Positions 6,946 through 15,515 of a stretch of DNA of 64,000 nt are shown piece after piece. This DNA is from CAVSJJ01 sp963771015. GTDB lineage: Bacteria > Actinomycetota > Actinomycetes > Actinomycetales > Dermatophilaceae. The stretch is taken from NCBI GenBank assembly GCA_963771015.1, contig CAVYRN010000005.1, positions 1,054,001 through 1,118,000 of the forward strand. Direction: 5' to 3'. The notes beneath the pieces were generated by a model. That model saw only the letters and a list, made by a program, of their open reading frames with translations. It did not search any database and had not been told where the DNA came from. Each line of letters starts with the position of its first letter. Within the stretch, counting starts at the first letter, position 1. The position numbers and the translations under genes are program-made.

Positions 6946-9156
6946 CTAGCCCGCGGCGAACCACCCGGAGACATCGACGACCACCTGGGTCCTGGCCGAG
7001 ACGTAGACCTTCACCGCGCCGTCGGCGCCCACGGCGGCGACGATCGAGTTCGCGAGGATGTTGCCCCGCCGGTAGTTGAGCGTCGACGCCGTCGGGCGCG
7101 CGGCGTTGGACGGGAACACGGTGAGATAGCCCGACCCGGCCGGCTGGGCGACGGTGACGTTGAGCATGACGGCCTTGACCCCGCTGGGGGGCACCCCGCC
7201 CCGCCCGGTGACCTGGACCGTCATCGTCGACCCGGCCGGGCGGATGGCCCGGCCCCCGCCGATCCCGGTCCTGGTGTCCCGGATCCGCGCGGGGTCGAGG
7301 CCGGAGTACTCCGACCCGGTGGGCACCCAGCCGACGATGTCGGCGACGAGGTGCGAGGCCGCGCTCGTGTAGAGGTTGACCGAGCCGCCCGACCCGACCT
7401 TGACGATGGCCAGCCCCGGGAAGGTCTGGCCCTTCTTGTAGTTGACGTTGGAGACGGTCGGCCGGGACCGGCCGGTCGGCCACGCGGTGACGTACCCGCC
7501 GCGGACCGACCCCACGTCGGTGAGGTTGACGACGACCGAGTCGACGCCGGCGCCGGGCACCCCGGCCGCCCCGAGCACGTGGAGCGTCCGGGTGCCGCCT
7601 CCCGGCACGCGGCCCTTGGGCACCCCCAGGCCGTTGCGGGTGTCCAGGATGCGATGCGGGGTGAGCGGGCGGTAGGCGGAGCCGGCCGGGTACCACCCGG
7701 TCACGTCGGCGACGAGATTCGTCGACCGGCTCGCATAGAGGGAGACCCTGCCGTCGCCGCCGACCTTGGCGATGACGTGGTTGGCGACGACCTGGTTCCT
7801 CGCGTAGTTGAGGTTGCTGGCCGTCGGTCGTGAGGCGTCCGAGGGGAACGCCGCGATGTAGCCGCCGGCCTTGGGCCCGACGACGGTGACGTTGAGATCG
7901 ACCGCGCCGACCCCACTACTCGGTATGCCGGCCACGCCGGCGACGGCGAGGTGCACCGTCTCGCCGTCGCGGACGAGCCGCCTGGCGGCCCCGACCCCGT
8001 AGCGGGTGTCGAGAATGCGGTGCGGGGTCATCGGCCGGTACGTCGGGGTCCCCGTCATCCACCACGGCAAGGTGGCGCCGAGGCCGCCCGGGCCCAGGGT
8101 GGAGATGCCGCCCTCGGCATAGCCGACGCTCGCGAAGAGCGGGCCGGAGGACCCCCGGACGACCATCGGGTTGAGCTCGCCGGGGGCGGCCCACGTCGTC
8201 GCGCTGCCCCCGACCGGGGTGAAGCCGACCAGTCCCGGGTCCGGCGTCGTCGGCCCGGCCTCCTGGAAGAACGCCGTGCCCGAGCCGGTGATGGCCGCCG
8301 ACGTCGCGTCACCGCCGGTCGAGGCGTGGACGAGCGACGGGCTGCCGTTCCTCGTCACCCGCCAGACCTGGAACTCCGGGTCGCCGGTACCGGCGTTGAC
8401 GGCGAGGGACTGGTAGACGACCGTCGTGCCGAAGACGGCGAGGACCTCGTAGGCGTAGCCGTGCGGATCGTTGACGAGGTCGACGCAGCTACCCGAGCCG
8501 CCGGCCCAGGTGCAGTAGTCGACGACTGCACCGTGGGTGGCGGTGGGGGCGATGGTCGCGTAGCCCGTCGCGTCGCATCCATAGGCCAACGTGACGGACT
8601 GCCCCAGCGCGGTCTCGTGCAGGTCGCTGGCCCTCACCCCGATGAGACGAGAGGTGTCTTCGTCGAACTCGGCCCAGCCGTCCGGGGTGGCTCCAACGAG
8701 GACCCGGCCGGAGGCCGGGGCGCGCGACGCCGTGTCTCCGGTCGCGAGGTTGCGCCATTGGAAGGCCCCCGCCGCCACGGTGGGAGCCACCGGTGCGAAG
8801 CTGCCGTTGTCGGTGACGAAGGACGTGCCGCAGCCGAAGGCCTTGGTGATGACCGACGGGTCGAAGCCCGGCACCGGGGTCGAGGACGCCCCGTTGTCGG
8901 ACATCACCGCCACCCGGGAGGTCCCCTCCTCGGCGAACACGGTGCCGACCGTCGTGTGCGCCAGCGGCGCACCGGAGACCTGAGCCCCCGTCGAGGGGAT
9001 CGCCGACGCCGGGGCGGCGACCACGGGCCCGCCGGCGGGCGCTACCGCGGGCGGCGCCGACCCGGGGTGTGCCACCGCGGCCTCCGCGGTCCCCGCCCCG
9101 GCGAGCATCGCCGCCGCGAGCGCGCCGATGACCCGGCCCGTCCTCTGTGTCCCCAT
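6946..9156 (-). CDS. Secreted protein with three C-terminal RILDTR-type repeats
   Basis: 736 aa. An AGGAGG ribosome binding site 6 nt upstream supports the ATG at 9156, which gives a signal peptide (MGTQRTGRVIGALAAAMLAG, cleavage near AEA/AVA). About residues 40-350 are Gly/Thr/Ala-rich beta-type sequence without a recognised motif. The C-terminal half is three repeats of about 120-125 aa, each opening with a variant of PxRILDTR and ending with V-DV-GW: PHRILDTRYG, PHRILDTRNG and ARIRDTRTG. This repeat occurs in many actinobacterial extracellular proteins, often with peptidases or amidases, and probably has a cell-surface or binding role. No catalytic domain is visible. Confidence 0.82.
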   Translation of the reverse strand: MGTQRTGRVIGALAAAMLAGAGTAEAAVAHPGSAPPAVAPAGGPVVAAPASAIPSTGAQVSGAPLAHTTVGTVFAEEGTSRVAVMSDNGASSTPVPGFDPSVITKAFGCGTSFVTDNGSFAPVAPTVAAGAFQWRNLATGDTASRAPASGRVLVGATPDGWAEFDEDTSRLIGVRASDLHETALGQSVTLAYGCDATGYATIAPTATHGAVVDYCTWAGGSGSCVDLVNDPHGYAYEVLAVFGTTVVYQSLAVNAGTGDPEFQVWRVTRNGSPSLVHASTGGDATSAAITGSGTAFFQEAGPTTPDPGLVGFTPVGGSATTWAAPGELNPMVVRGSSGPLFASVGYAEGGISTLGPGGLGATLPWWMTGTPTYRPMTPHRILDTRYGVGAARRLVRDGETVHLAVAGVAGIPSSGVGAVDLNVTVVGPKAGGYIAAFPSDASRPTASNLNYARNQVVANHVIAKVGGDGRVSLYASRSTNLVADVTGWYPAGSAYRPLTPHRILDTRNGLGVPKGRVPGGGTRTLHVLGAAGVPGAGVDSVVVNLTDVGSVRGGYVTAWPTGRSRPTVSNVNYKKGQTFPGLAIVKVGSGGSVNLYTSAASHLVADIVGWVPTGSEYSGLDPARIRDTRTGIGGGRAIRPAGSTMTVQVTGRGGVPPSGVKAVMLNVTVAQPAGSGYLTVFPSNAARPTASTLNYRRGNILANSIVAAVGADGAVKVYVSARTQVVVDVSGWFAAG

Positions 9157-9324
9157 CAGTCCTCCTCCTGGACCGTCCCGTGCCCGAGGCGGGGTCCCCA
9201 TCCTCGCAGCAACGACCCGAGGGCGCCGCGCGTGGCGGCGCCGTGTCTCGGACCACACCGCAGGTCAGCGGCCCGACAGGCGGCGCCCGCATGGACACCG
9301 CGTCGGGCCCGGACCGCCGCCTCG

Positions 9325-9330
9325 TACCCT
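9325..9330 (+). promoter_or_regulatory. Candidate leaderless -10 box of lysS
   Basis: TACCCT ends 7 nt before the lysS GTG, so transcription would start at or next to the start codon. No Shine-Dalgarno sequence is present. Confidence 0.5.
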
Positions 9331-9337
9331 TGACCGC

Positions 9338-10882
9338 GTGACCGAGCCGACCGACCCCGCCGCGACCGACCCCGCGGGCACGCCCGATCCCGGCGAGGCC
9401 GACCTGCCCGAACAGATGCGGATCAGGCTGGCCAAGCGGGACCGGATCCTCGCGGACGGGCGGGCGGCATACCCGGTCACCGTGAACCGCACCCATTCGC
9501 TCGCCGAGGTGCGCGACGGGTGGGGACACCTCACCGAGGGCGAGGAGACCGACGACATCGTCGGCGTCGCTGGCCGGGTGGTCTTCGTCCGCAACACCGG
9601 CAGGCTCGCCTTCGCGACCCTCCAGGAGGGCATCGGTACCCGGCTCCAGGTGATGCTGAGCCTTGCCGAGGTCGGCGAGGAGTCGCTCGCCAGATGGAAG
9701 TCCGAGGTCGACCTCGGCGACCACGTCTTCGTGCAGGGCCGGGTCATCAGCAGCCGCCGCGGCGAGCTGTCCGTGATGGCGACGTCGTGGGAGATGGCCG
9801 CCAAGGCGCTGCGCCCGCTGCCGGTGCTCCACAAGGAGCTGTCCGAGGAGAGCCGGGTCCGCCAGCGGTATGCCGACCTCATCGTCCGTCAGGAGGCGCG
9901 CGACATGGTGCGGACCCGGGCGGCCGTGCTGCGCTCGATCCGATCCACCCTCGACGGCTTCGGCTTCGTCGAGGTCGAGACCCCGATGCTCCAGCTCGTC
10001 CACGGCGGGGCGGCCGCCCGGCCGTTCCACACCCACCTCAACGCCTTCGACCAGGACATGACCCTGCGGATCGCGCTCGAGCTCTATCTCAAGCGCGCCG
10101 TCGTCGGTGGGGTGGACCGGGTCTACGAGATCGGCAAGATCTTCCGCAACGAGGGCATCGACTCCACCCACTCGGCGGAGTTCACCATGCTCGAGTTCTA
10201 CGAGGCGTGGGGCGACCAGTTCACCGCCGCCGAGCGGACCCGGGCGATCATCCTCGATGCGGCACAGGCCACCGGTGCGGGGACGACGGTCGTCGACTAC
10301 CGGGGCAACGAGATCGACCTGGCCGGCGAGTGGACCTGGCTGCCCATCGCCGGAGCCGTCGGGAACGCCCTCGGCACCGAGGTCTCGGTCGAGGAGTCCC
10401 CCCAGAACGCGGCGCGGCTGCGTGAGCTGGCGGCCGCTCGGGACATCGCGCTTCAGCCGTCGTGGGGCGCCGGCGAGATCATCCTCGAGCTGTTCGAGCA
10501 GCTCGTCGAGCACACCCTCGTCCAGCCGACCTTCGTCTGCGACTACCCGGAGTCCGTCCGCCCGCTCGCCCGACAGCACCGAGACACCCCGGGCCTGGTC
10601 GAGGCCTGGGATCTCATCATCGGCGGGGTGGAGCTCGCCCCGAGCTACTCCGAGCTCGTCGACCCGGTCATCCAGCGGGAGCGGCTGACCGCCCAGTCCC
10701 TGCTCGCCGCCGGCGGCGACCCCGAGGCCATGCAGCTCGACGAGGACTTCCTCCGGGCCCTCGAGTACGGGGCCCCACCGATGGGCGGCACGGGCCTCGG
10801 CGTCGACCGGCTCATCATGCTGCTGGCCGGGACGAGCATCCGCGAGACCCAGCTGTTCCCCCTCCTGAAGCCGGAGGCCTGA
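9338..10882 (+). CDS. lysS: Lysyl-tRNA synthetase, class II
   Basis: 514-aa cytoplasmic enzyme that charges tRNA-Lys. An N-terminal OB-fold anticodon-binding domain (about residues 55-150, with GRVVFVRNTGRLAFATLQ) is followed by the class II core: motif 1 around GFVEVETPML, motif 2 FRNEGIDSTHSAEFTMLEFY and motif 3 GGTGLGVDRLIMLL near the C-terminus. The frame is open further upstream, but GTG 9338 is preferred because a TACCCT box lies 7 nt before it and the protein then has normal family length. It is divergent from the secreted-protein gene and followed after 3 nt by a small membrane-protein gene. Confidence 0.95.
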   Translation: MTEPTDPAATDPAGTPDPGEADLPEQMRIRLAKRDRILADGRAAYPVTVNRTHSLAEVRDGWGHLTEGEETDDIVGVAGRVVFVRNTGRLAFATLQEGIGTRLQVMLSLAEVGEESLARWKSEVDLGDHVFVQGRVISSRRGELSVMATSWEMAAKALRPLPVLHKELSEESRVRQRYADLIVRQEARDMVRTRAAVLRSIRSTLDGFGFVEVETPMLQLVHGGAAARPFHTHLNAFDQDMTLRIALELYLKRAVVGGVDRVYEIGKIFRNEGIDSTHSAEFTMLEFYEAWGDQFTAAERTRAIILDAAQATGAGTTVVDYRGNEIDLAGEWTWLPIAGAVGNALGTEVSVEESPQNAARLRELAAARDIALQPSWGAGEIILELFEQLVEHTLVQPTFVCDYPESVRPLARQHRDTPGLVEAWDLIIGGVELAPSYSELVDPVIQRERLTAQSLLAAGGDPEAMQLDEDFLRALEYGAPPMGGTGLGVDRLIMLLAGTSIRETQLFPLLKPEA

Positions 10883-10885
10883 GTC

Positions 10886-11110
10886 ATGTGGGGCACGATC
10901 TGGCCGTATCTCACCGCCGTGCTGCCGACGATGCTCGTCGCGGTGCTCTTCTACTTCCTCATGAAGGCGATCCTGCAGGGCGACCACCGCGAGCGGCTGG
11001 CGCAGTCGAAGTGGGAGAACGAGCAGGACCAGGGCGCCGAGCATCACCCGGCGACGGATTCCGCGGCGACCGCGAACGGGAATTCGGACAACGCGCCGCC
11101 GACGCAATAG
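10886..11110 (+). CDS. Small membrane protein of unknown function
   Basis: 74 aa: one membrane helix at about residues 8-27 (LTAVLPTMLVAVLFYFLMKA) and a hydrophilic tail ending in a Ser/Asn/Pro-rich stretch. It starts 3 nt after lysS, so it is almost certainly co-transcribed and translationally coupled. Similar short proteins sit between lysS and lsr2 in related actinobacteria. Function unknown. The coding call rests on the clean hydrophobic segment, charged juxtamembrane residues and tight operon spacing. Confidence 0.72.
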   Translation: MWGTIWPYLTAVLPTMLVAVLFYFLMKAILQGDHRERLAQSKWENEQDQGAEHHPATDSAATANGNSDNAPPTQ

Positions 11111-11116
11111 CCGGAA

Positions 11117-11147
11117 TTGACGCCGTGGGTCGAAAATTGGGTATTGT
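11117..11147 (+). promoter_or_regulatory. Candidate lsr2 promoter
   Basis: TTGACG (11117-11122), a 19-nt spacer and TATTGT (11142-11147) lie in a locally AT-rich stretch, leaving a leader of about 32 nt with GAAAGGA before the lsr2 ATG. The AT-richness would also suit autoregulation by Lsr2, which prefers AT-rich DNA; that part is inference. Confidence 0.5.
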
Positions 11148-11185
11148 CTGGGTACCGAACACCCGGTATCGAAAGGACATTGTCC

Positions 11186-11521
11186 ATGGCTCAGCGCGTT
11201 TCCGTGCTGCTCGTCGATGACCTCGATGGCGAGCCCGCAGACGAGACCGTCACCTTTGGTCTCGACGGGGTGACCTACGAGATCGACCTCACGAGCGGCA
11301 ACGCCGCCAAGTTGCGAGACGACCTGGCTTCGTGGATCGGTCACGCCCGCCGTTCCGGTGGCCGGCGTACCGCCGGCCGCATCGCCACCCGCACGTCAGG
11401 TGGCAAGCGTCGTAACCTTTCCGCCATTCGAGAGTGGGCTCGTGAGAGCGGCTACACGGTCAGCGACCGTGGCCGCATCTCCTCCGAGGTCCAGGCGGCC
11501 TACGACAAGGCGCACGGCTGA
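11186..11521 (+). CDS. lsr2: Lsr2 nucleoid-associated protein
   Basis: 111 aa. N-terminal dimerisation domain (MAQRVSVLLVDDLDGE, then DETVTFGLDGVTYEIDL), a basic linker (ARRSGGRR), and a C-terminal AT-hook-like domain. The minor-groove RGR motif appears as VSDRGRIS, and IREWARESGYTVSDRGR is the usual Lsr2 signature. Lsr2 bridges DNA and silences AT-rich, often horizontally acquired genes. The start at 11186 has GAAAGGA 8-9 nt upstream. Followed by a strong terminator. Confidence 0.96.
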   Translation: MAQRVSVLLVDDLDGEPADETVTFGLDGVTYEIDLTSGNAAKLRDDLASWIGHARRSGGRRTAGRIATRTSGGKRRNLSAIREWARESGYTVSDRGRISSEVQAAYDKAHG

Positions 11522-11571
11522 CTGACACGTCCTCGCCGGTTCGGGCGGCGACGACCTCGCATCCGCATGTT

Positions 11572-11610
11572 CCTGAGGCGGTGGGACCACATCGGTCCCA
11601 CCGCCTCGGG
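11572..11610 (+). terminator. Terminator after lsr2
   Basis: 17-bp stem with one G-U pair (CCTGAGGCGGTGGGACC at 11572-11588 and its complement at 11594-11610) and a 5-nt loop, followed by CTTTCC. Located 50 nt past the lsr2 stop. The remaining 125 nt before the LigD polymerase gene hold nothing recognisable. Confidence 0.85.
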
Positions 11611-11735
11611 CTTTCCGGAATGCTCCGGCCGGCCCATTCGAGATGTTTACGCCGCGTAATGATGGCGGGGCCGCAATAGTCGCCCATGACCGGCCACCAC
11701 GCCGATCAAAGACGTCGCCGGGTCGCGAGAGCGGC

Positions 11736-12614
11736 CTAGCCGAGGTCCGCGAGCAGGTCGCCGTCGCGGTCGAGCCGGTCGAGAACGTCCTCGAACAGCA
11801 GCTGACCGAGCGCCGCCGGGTCCTCGGCCCCTCGTTCCACCTCATCCCACGTCCGGGGCGCCGCCACGGTCGGCAGCTCGCGTCCCCGCAGGGAGTAGGG
11901 GCAGATCGTCGTCTTCGCCGCGACGTTCTGGCTCCAGTCCAGGAGCACCCGGCCCGGCCGGAGGGAGCGGCTCATCCTCCAGACGACGAGGTCGGGGTGC
12001 CTGCTCGTCAGCTCCTCGGCGAGCCGGTGGACGAGGTCACGAACCTCGTCCGAGGTGAGGTCTCCGCCGAGACCGGCATACAGCTGCATCCCCTTGCTCC
12101 CTGAGGTGACGGGGAACAGCGTCATCCCGAGGCCACCGAGCCGGTCGCGGAGCAGGAGCGCCACCCGCGCGCACTCGCCCAGCCCGGCGGGGTGGCCGGG
12201 ATCGAGGTCGACGACGAGCCGGTCGGGGTGCCGCCGCGTCCCGTCGGCGTCTACCCGCCACTGGGGCACGTGCAGCTCGAGCGAGCCGAGGTTGACGAGG
12301 TAGGCGAGGTGGGCGAGGTCCTCGACGAGCGGGTAGGTGACGTCGCCGACCCGGACCCGGGGCAGCCACGACGGCGCCCCCGACGGCAGGTTCTTCTCGA
12401 AGAAGCTGTCATCCTCGACGCCGTGCGGCCAGCGGACCCGGGTGACCGGCCGGCCGGCAAGCCGACGCAGGAGCACCGGGGCGACCCGCGCGTAGTAGTG
12501 GAGGACCTCGCCCTTGGTCGTCTCGGTCGCGGGGTACATCACCTTGTCGAGGCTGCTCACCCTCAGGGTGCGGCCGGCCACCTCGACCCGGGTCACCTCC
12601 GGCGACTCAGCCAC
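11736..12614 (-). CDS. ligD: LigD-type non-homologous end-joining polymerase (primase-like)
   Basis: 292-aa stand-alone polymerase domain of the LigD family, which fills gaps and adds nucleotides at Ku-bound double-strand breaks. Seen: LDKVMYPATETTKGEVLHYY (N-terminal family motif), the metal-binding LVVDLDPG (DxD-type acidic pair), FPVTSGSKGMQLY, and the C-terminal YSLRGRELPTVAAPRTWDEV. In many bacteria this domain is fused to ligase and phosphoesterase domains. Here the GTG start (12614) overlaps the stop of a separate ligase gene by 8 nt, so the two are translationally coupled. No phosphoesterase domain is present. Confidence 0.93.
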   Translation of the reverse strand: MAESPEVTRVEVAGRTLRVSSLDKVMYPATETTKGEVLHYYARVAPVLLRRLAGRPVTRVRWPHGVEDDSFFEKNLPSGAPSWLPRVRVGDVTYPLVEDLAHLAYLVNLGSLELHVPQWRVDADGTRRHPDRLVVDLDPGHPAGLGECARVALLLRDRLGGLGMTLFPVTSGSKGMQLYAGLGGDLTSDEVRDLVHRLAEELTSRHPDLVVWRMSRSLRPGRVLLDWSQNVAAKTTICPYSLRGRELPTVAAPRTWDEVERGAEDPAALGQLLFEDVLDRLDRDGDLLADLG

Positions 12615-13548
12615 CGAGGACCTCCGCAAGATCGGCGGGAGTGAGGTCGGGGCGAACCCCGAGGTATGCCGGCTGCCGGAGCCGGCCGCTCGCGGTCGGA
12701 CCGAGGGTGCGCACCTCGACGACGACCTCGGGCTCGACCCAGGTGGCCCCCGCGGCGTCGACGGCGGGCACCTCGTCCGCGAACGGGGAGCCGTCCCTGC
12801 GCAGCGGTCTGAGCCGCTCGGCCAGGCGCTGGCCGGCACTGCCGGCCAGCCCGGACCCGACCCGGCCGGCGAAGCGCCAGCCTCCGGTCTCGTCGGGCAG
12901 GCCCACGAGGAGTGCCCCCAGACGGTCCGACGAGTCCTTCTCCGGACGCCAGCCGCCGACGACGGCCGAGACGGCCGTGCGGTGGGCGAGCTTGCGCCAG
13001 TCGACGGACCGCCGCCCCGCGGCATACGGTGCGGACCGACGCTTGCTGACGACGCCTTCGAGGCCGCGCTCCAGGGTCGCCTCGAACAGCCCCGGCCCGT
13101 CCTCGTAGACCGGCGGCACCTGCCAGCGCGGTCCGGCGAGCTCGAGGCGCTCGAGGAGCTCGCGCCGGGCCGTCCACGGCTGCCCGGTCAGGTCGGACTC
13201 GAGGAGCCGCAGGAGGTCGAACACCATGAGGGTCACCGGCCGGGTCACCGCGAGTCGTTGGGCCTTGTGGCGTTCCGTGACGTGCATCCGTTCGGCGAGC
13301 GCGGCGAAGGAGGGGACACCGCGCTCGAGGGCGACAACCTCGGCGTCGAGGAGCATGTCGTCGTAGGTGCCCGCCAGCGGCTCGAGCTCGGGGAAGCTCG
13401 CGGTCACGTCGCGCCCGGTGCGGGAGGCGAGGGTGATCCGCCCGTCGTGGACGTCGACGAGCAGCCGCATGCCGTCCCACTTCACCTCGTGAACCCACTC
13501 CGGGCCGGTCGGGACCGTGTCCGTGGGAACTGCGAGCATCGGACGCAT
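12607..13548 (-). CDS. ATP-dependent DNA ligase, LigD ligase-domain type
   Basis: 313 aa. The nucleotidyltransferase motif I lysine is in VKWDGMR (about residue 24), motif III in MLLDAEVVAL, motif IV in EGVVSKR and motif V in DWRKLAH. An OB-fold domain follows (VGGWRPEKDSSDRLGALLVG). It seals breaks brought together by Ku. ATG 13548 (MRPMLAVP) is chosen over an in-frame start 18 nt upstream because AGGA lies about 8 nt before it and the family usually opens at this motif. It is divergent from ku and coupled to the polymerase gene. Confidence 0.93.
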   Translation of the reverse strand: MRPMLAVPTDTVPTGPEWVHEVKWDGMRLLVDVHDGRITLASRTGRDVTASFPELEPLAGTYDDMLLDAEVVALERGVPSFAALAERMHVTERHKAQRLAVTRPVTLMVFDLLRLLESDLTGQPWTARRELLERLELAGPRWQVPPVYEDGPGLFEATLERGLEGVVSKRRSAPYAAGRRSVDWRKLAHRTAVSAVVGGWRPEKDSSDRLGALLVGLPDETGGWRFAGRVGSGLAGSAGQRLAERLRPLRRDGSPFADEVPAVDAAGATWVEPEVVVEVRTLGPTASGRLRQPAYLGVRPDLTPADLAEVLGG

Positions 13549-13668
13549 ATGCCCATCCTGGCGCACGTAGGCTGGGAGTCTGGCTCATCGCGGAGCACGC
13601 GGTGGCCGGGCGCCCGGCCGACGGCGGGCCGCCCGGCGTGGCGGATGGACGGCAGGGAAAGGGGCGCC

Positions 13669-14529
13669 ATGCGAGCGATCTGGAAGGGCGCGGTCTCCTT
13701 CGGGCTGGTCAACGTGCCCGTGCGGCTGTACTCCGCCACCGAGAACCACGACATCCAGTTCCGCCAGGTCCACCGGGAGGACGGCGGACGGATCCGCTAC
13801 AAGCGGTTCTGCTCCATCGATGGCCAGGAGGTGTCCTACGACGACATCGCCAAGGGGTACGAGACCGAGGACGGCGACATGGTGGTCCTCGGCGACGAGG
13901 ACTTCGCCGACCTGCCGAGCCGGTCGAGCAAGGAGATCAGCGTCGAGAAGTTCGTCCCGGCCGACCAGATCGACCCCATCTATCTCGACAAGAGCTACTA
14001 CCTCGAGCCGGACGCGTCGGCCACCAAGCCGTACACGCTGCTCCGCGAGGCCCTCGAGTCCGAGAACCGGATGGCGATCGTCACCGTCTCGATCCGGACC
14101 CGGATGACGATGGCCGTGCTTCGGGTGCGCGACGGCGTCCTCGTCATGCAGACGATGCTGTGGCCGGACGAGGTCCGCAGCCCCGACTTCGCCCGGCTCG
14201 GCGAGGCTGAGGACGCGACGAGCAAGGAGCTCGCGATGGCCCACCTGCTCATCGACCAGCTGGCCGGCGACTTCGACCCCGCCGAGTTCGAGGACGACTA
14301 CGCCCTGGCCCTCGACCAGGTCGTCAGGGCCAAGATCGAGGGCGGCGAGGTGGCCGTTCCGCAGCCTGTGGAGCAGGAGAGCGGCGAGGTCGTCGACCTG
14401 CTCGCCGCCCTGGCCAGGTCGGTCGAGAAGGCGAAGGCCGCCCGCGGGGAGGCGCCGGCGCCCGAGACCCCGGCGCCCGAGACCCCGGCGAAGCCCACCA
14501 GACGGGCCGCCAGGAGGAAGGCCGGCTGA
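13669..14529 (+). CDS. ku: Ku, DNA end-binding protein for non-homologous end joining
   Basis: 286 aa. The start MRAIWKGAVSFGLVNVPVRLYSA is the hallmark of bacterial Ku, and the central beta-barrel ring region (RYKRFCSIDG, YLDKSYYLEP, MTMAVLRVRDGVLVMQTM) is intact. The C-terminal tail after about residue 245 is basic, with a repeated APETP unit and RRAARRKAG, like the DNA-binding extensions of other Ku proteins. The homodimer binds DNA ends and recruits LigD. GGGAAAGG lies 7-8 nt before the ATG. Ku is divergent from the ligase and polymerase genes (120 nt apart), so the three form one repair locus. Confidence 0.96.
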   Translation: MRAIWKGAVSFGLVNVPVRLYSATENHDIQFRQVHREDGGRIRYKRFCSIDGQEVSYDDIAKGYETEDGDMVVLGDEDFADLPSRSSKEISVEKFVPADQIDPIYLDKSYYLEPDASATKPYTLLREALESENRMAIVTVSIRTRMTMAVLRVRDGVLVMQTMLWPDEVRSPDFARLGEAEDATSKELAMAHLLIDQLAGDFDPAEFEDDYALALDQVVRAKIEGGEVAVPQPVEQESGEVVDLLAALARSVEKAKAARGEAPAPETPAPETPAKPTRRAARRKAG

Positions 14530-14592
14530 GACGACCGGCGGTTGCCGGGAGCCGCGGCCCGGGGGACCCGCCGCGATGTCGCCCGCGCGGCA

Positions 14593-14598
14593 TACCCT
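14593..14598 (+). promoter_or_regulatory. Candidate leaderless -10 box of the Nei gene
   Basis: TACCCT ends 7 nt before the ATG at 14606, with no ribosome binding site between. Same architecture as the lysS box. Confidence 0.5.
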
Positions 14599-14605
14599 CT
14601 CGGAC

Positions 14606-15433
14606 ATGCCCGAGGGTCACACGCTGTTCCGGCTCGCCCGCGACCTCGACGCGGCGTTCGCAGGGACGACGCCGGCGGTGAGCAGCCCACAGGGGAGGTT
14701 CACCGAGGGGGCCGCCCTGCTCGACGGCCGCGAGCTGCTGACGGCTCACTCGTGGGGCAAGCACCTGTTCGTCGAGTTCGCCGGCGACGCCGTCCTGCAC
14801 GTCCACCTCGGGCTCATCGGCACCTTCACGATCGACGCCAACGCATGGACCGGGGAGGTCCCCGTCGTCGGACAGGTGCGGGTCCGGCTGGCGACCGACG
14901 CGCACGTCGCCGACCTGCGCGGACCCACCCTGCTCGCCGTGGTCGCTCCCGAGGAGGTCGACGCCGTCATCGACCGGCTCGGCCCCGACCCGTTGCGCCC
15001 GGATGCCGACCCCGATGCCGCGTGGGCCAGGATCGCGCGGTCGACCCGACCCATCGCCGAGCTGCTCATGGACCAGGGCGTCATCGCCGGCGTGGGCAAC
15101 GTCTATCGCTCCGAGGTGCTCTTCCGGCAGCGGGTCGCGCCGTTCCGGCCGGGCCGGGAGATCCGTCGCGGCACCTGGCGGGCCATCTGGGAGGACCTCG
15201 TCGCCCTCCTGCCGCTCGGGGTCGCCACCGGCCGCATCGTCACCGTCGCCGAGCAGGTCGCCGAGGTCAGTGCGGACCTGGCGGCCGGCATACCCGTTCG
15301 GCTCACCGAGCGGGAGTCGGCCGTGTACAAGCGAGCCGGTCTGCCGTGCCTGACCTGCGGCTCCCGGATCCGCACCGAGGTCCTCGCCGGGCGCAACCTG
15401 TTCTGGTGCGGCCGCTGCCAGCGGCGTCGCTGA
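14606..15433 (+). CDS. nei: Endonuclease VIII/Fpg-family DNA glycosylase-lyase
   Basis: 275 aa. Starts MPEGHTLFRLA: the catalytic proline (Pro2, exposed after Met removal) and Glu3 that define the Fpg/Nei family; the PEGHT form points to Nei rather than Fpg. A helix-two-turn-helix segment appears as MDQGVIAGVGNVYRSEVLFRQ, and a C-terminal zinc finger has CLTC and CGRC. It excises oxidised bases and cleaves the abasic site. Together with ku and LigD it forms a small DNA-repair cluster. The start choice follows the N-terminal proline requirement. Confidence 0.95.
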   Translation: MPEGHTLFRLARDLDAAFAGTTPAVSSPQGRFTEGAALLDGRELLTAHSWGKHLFVEFAGDAVLHVHLGLIGTFTIDANAWTGEVPVVGQVRVRLATDAHVADLRGPTLLAVVAPEEVDAVIDRLGPDPLRPDADPDAAWARIARSTRPIAELLMDQGVIAGVGNVYRSEVLFRQRVAPFRPGREIRRGTWRAIWEDLVALLPLGVATGRIVTVAEQVAEVSADLAAGIPVRLTERESAVYKRAGLPCLTCGSRIRTEVLAGRNLFWCGRCQRRR

Positions 15434-15461
15434 GGCAGCCTACCTGCCGGACGGCGACCCG

Positions 15462-15510
15462 GTGGCGGGTCCGGTGGACCCGCCACCCACCCTCGGGGCC
15501 CTCCCCGAGG
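15462..15510. terminator. Tandem hairpins between convergent nei and aldolase genes
   Basis: Two perfect hairpins: an 11-bp stem with a 3-nt loop (15462-15486, GTGGCGGGTCC/GGACCCGCCAC) and an 8-bp stem with a 4-nt loop (15491-15510, CCTCGGGG/CCCCGAGG). They lie between two genes that converge, so they probably serve as terminators in both directions. Confidence 0.75.
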
Positions 15511-15515
15511 CCGGC

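Noticed and set aside
8489..11344. 951-codon leftward frame opposite lysS and lsr2
   Set aside because: It lies antisense to lysS, whose class II motifs are intact, and its own translation is low-complexity acidic sequence typical of a shadow frame in high-GC DNA.
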